24,694 nucleotides of DNA from Anaerolineae bacterium. Its GTDB lineage: Bacteria; Chloroflexota; Anaerolineae; Aggregatilineales; Phototrophicaceae. Numbering within the stretch: the first letter of the stretch is position 1; every line of letters starts with the position of its first letter. Below the pieces are notes generated by a model. That model had not been told where the DNA came from, ran no database searches, and saw nothing but the letters and a program-made list of their open reading frames with translations. The stretch spans positions 1 to 24,694 of the forward strand of contig JAIOHO010000226.1 of the NCBI GenBank assembly GCA_019912905.1. The letters run 5' to 3'. Below are positions 24,496 to 24,694 of the stretch, one piece after another. The position numbers were made by a program, and so were the translations under genes.

Positions 24496-24694
24496 ATGGT
24501 GGACAAACATTTTGCGACGCTGAATCAGACGCAGCCTTCTGCGGCGGATTATGCTCTGGCGCTGCGCCATACGCCTTATCTTCGATTTGACCGGCACGAG
24601 CCATTTTTGCCTTCGGTAGTCGGTTACACGGTGTTTCGCGAACCGGTCGAGTCCCCTTCGTTTTCGCGCCAATTGACGCTGCCAGAGCGTGCTG
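24496..24694 (+). CDS. Unrecognised protein, N-terminal part only (cut by window end)
   Basis: The ATG at 24496 has GAGAGG (24481-24486) at 9-nt spacing, and the frame stays open to the last base (about 66 residues). It begins MVDKHFATLNQTQPSAADYA and continues with a segment containing LRFDRHEPFLPSVVGYTVF. There is no signal peptide or membrane segment in the visible part. I do not recognise the family with confidence. The RFDxxEPF...VGYTVF pattern looks like a conserved domain start, possibly of uncharacterised proteins, but I cannot name it. It is transcribed after the terminator and so is probably an independent unit. Confidence 0.6.
   Translation, partial: MVDKHFATLNQTQPSAADYALALRHTPYLRFDRHEPFLPSVVGYTVFREPVESPSFSRQLTLPERA

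Overview
The window is GC-rich bacterial DNA packed with molybdenum-hydroxylase genes. Nothing in it names the organism directly. The gene families, the variable ribosome-binding sites, the BmpA-type binding protein without a lipobox and the zinc-ribbon threonine synthase would all fit a Chloroflexota-type (Anaerolineae-like) bacterium; this is inference at modest confidence. I see no tRNA, rRNA, CRISPR array, insertion sequence or phage gene.

Layout: (1) positions 1-903 hold the 3' part of a gene ending in an FGE-sulfatase (SUMF1-like) domain. (2) On the minus strand, 4731-956 encodes a two-gene xanthine-dehydrogenase-like hydroxylase: a separate FAD subunit followed by one polypeptide that joins the two [2Fe-2S] domains to the molybdopterin subunit. 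(3) Divergent from it across a 345-bp spacer, 5077-9841 (+) encodes a complete ABC importer of the BmpA/nucleoside class: two permeases, a periplasmic binding protein, a hairpin terminator, then the double ATPase. (4) 9975-11997 (+) is a translationally coupled pair of 2-hydroxyacid dehydrogenases (Ldh_2 family and D-isomer family). (5) 13172-11991 (-) is a threonine-synthase-like PLP enzyme, convergent with that pair and overlapping it by 7 bp. (6) 21892-13233 (-) is a long form II CO-dehydrogenase-like cluster in the order coxG-coxS-coxL-coxM, spacer with a promoter, coxD-coxE-xdhC-molybdopterin-binding protein. (7) Divergent from coxG, 22114-24399 (+) encodes a third, solitary molybdopterin subunit, followed by a strong terminator and the start of an unrecognised gene.

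How the genes may work together: the fused hydroxylase next to a nucleoside-type importer suggests uptake and oxidation of purines or related N-heterocycles, and the neighbouring 2-hydroxyacid dehydrogenases could act on downstream products such as ureidoglycolate or glyoxylate. The single set of maturation genes (coxD, coxE, xdhC, molybdopterin-binding protein) may serve all three molybdenum subunits. The CoxL-like subunit carries AYRGAGR, the form II signature, so true CO oxidation should not be assumed. The most unusual aspect is three divergent molybdenum catalytic subunits (AFRGFG, AYRGAGR, AYRAPG signatures) with one maturation set, one of them having no FeS or FAD partner within the window. 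Substrates are unknown.
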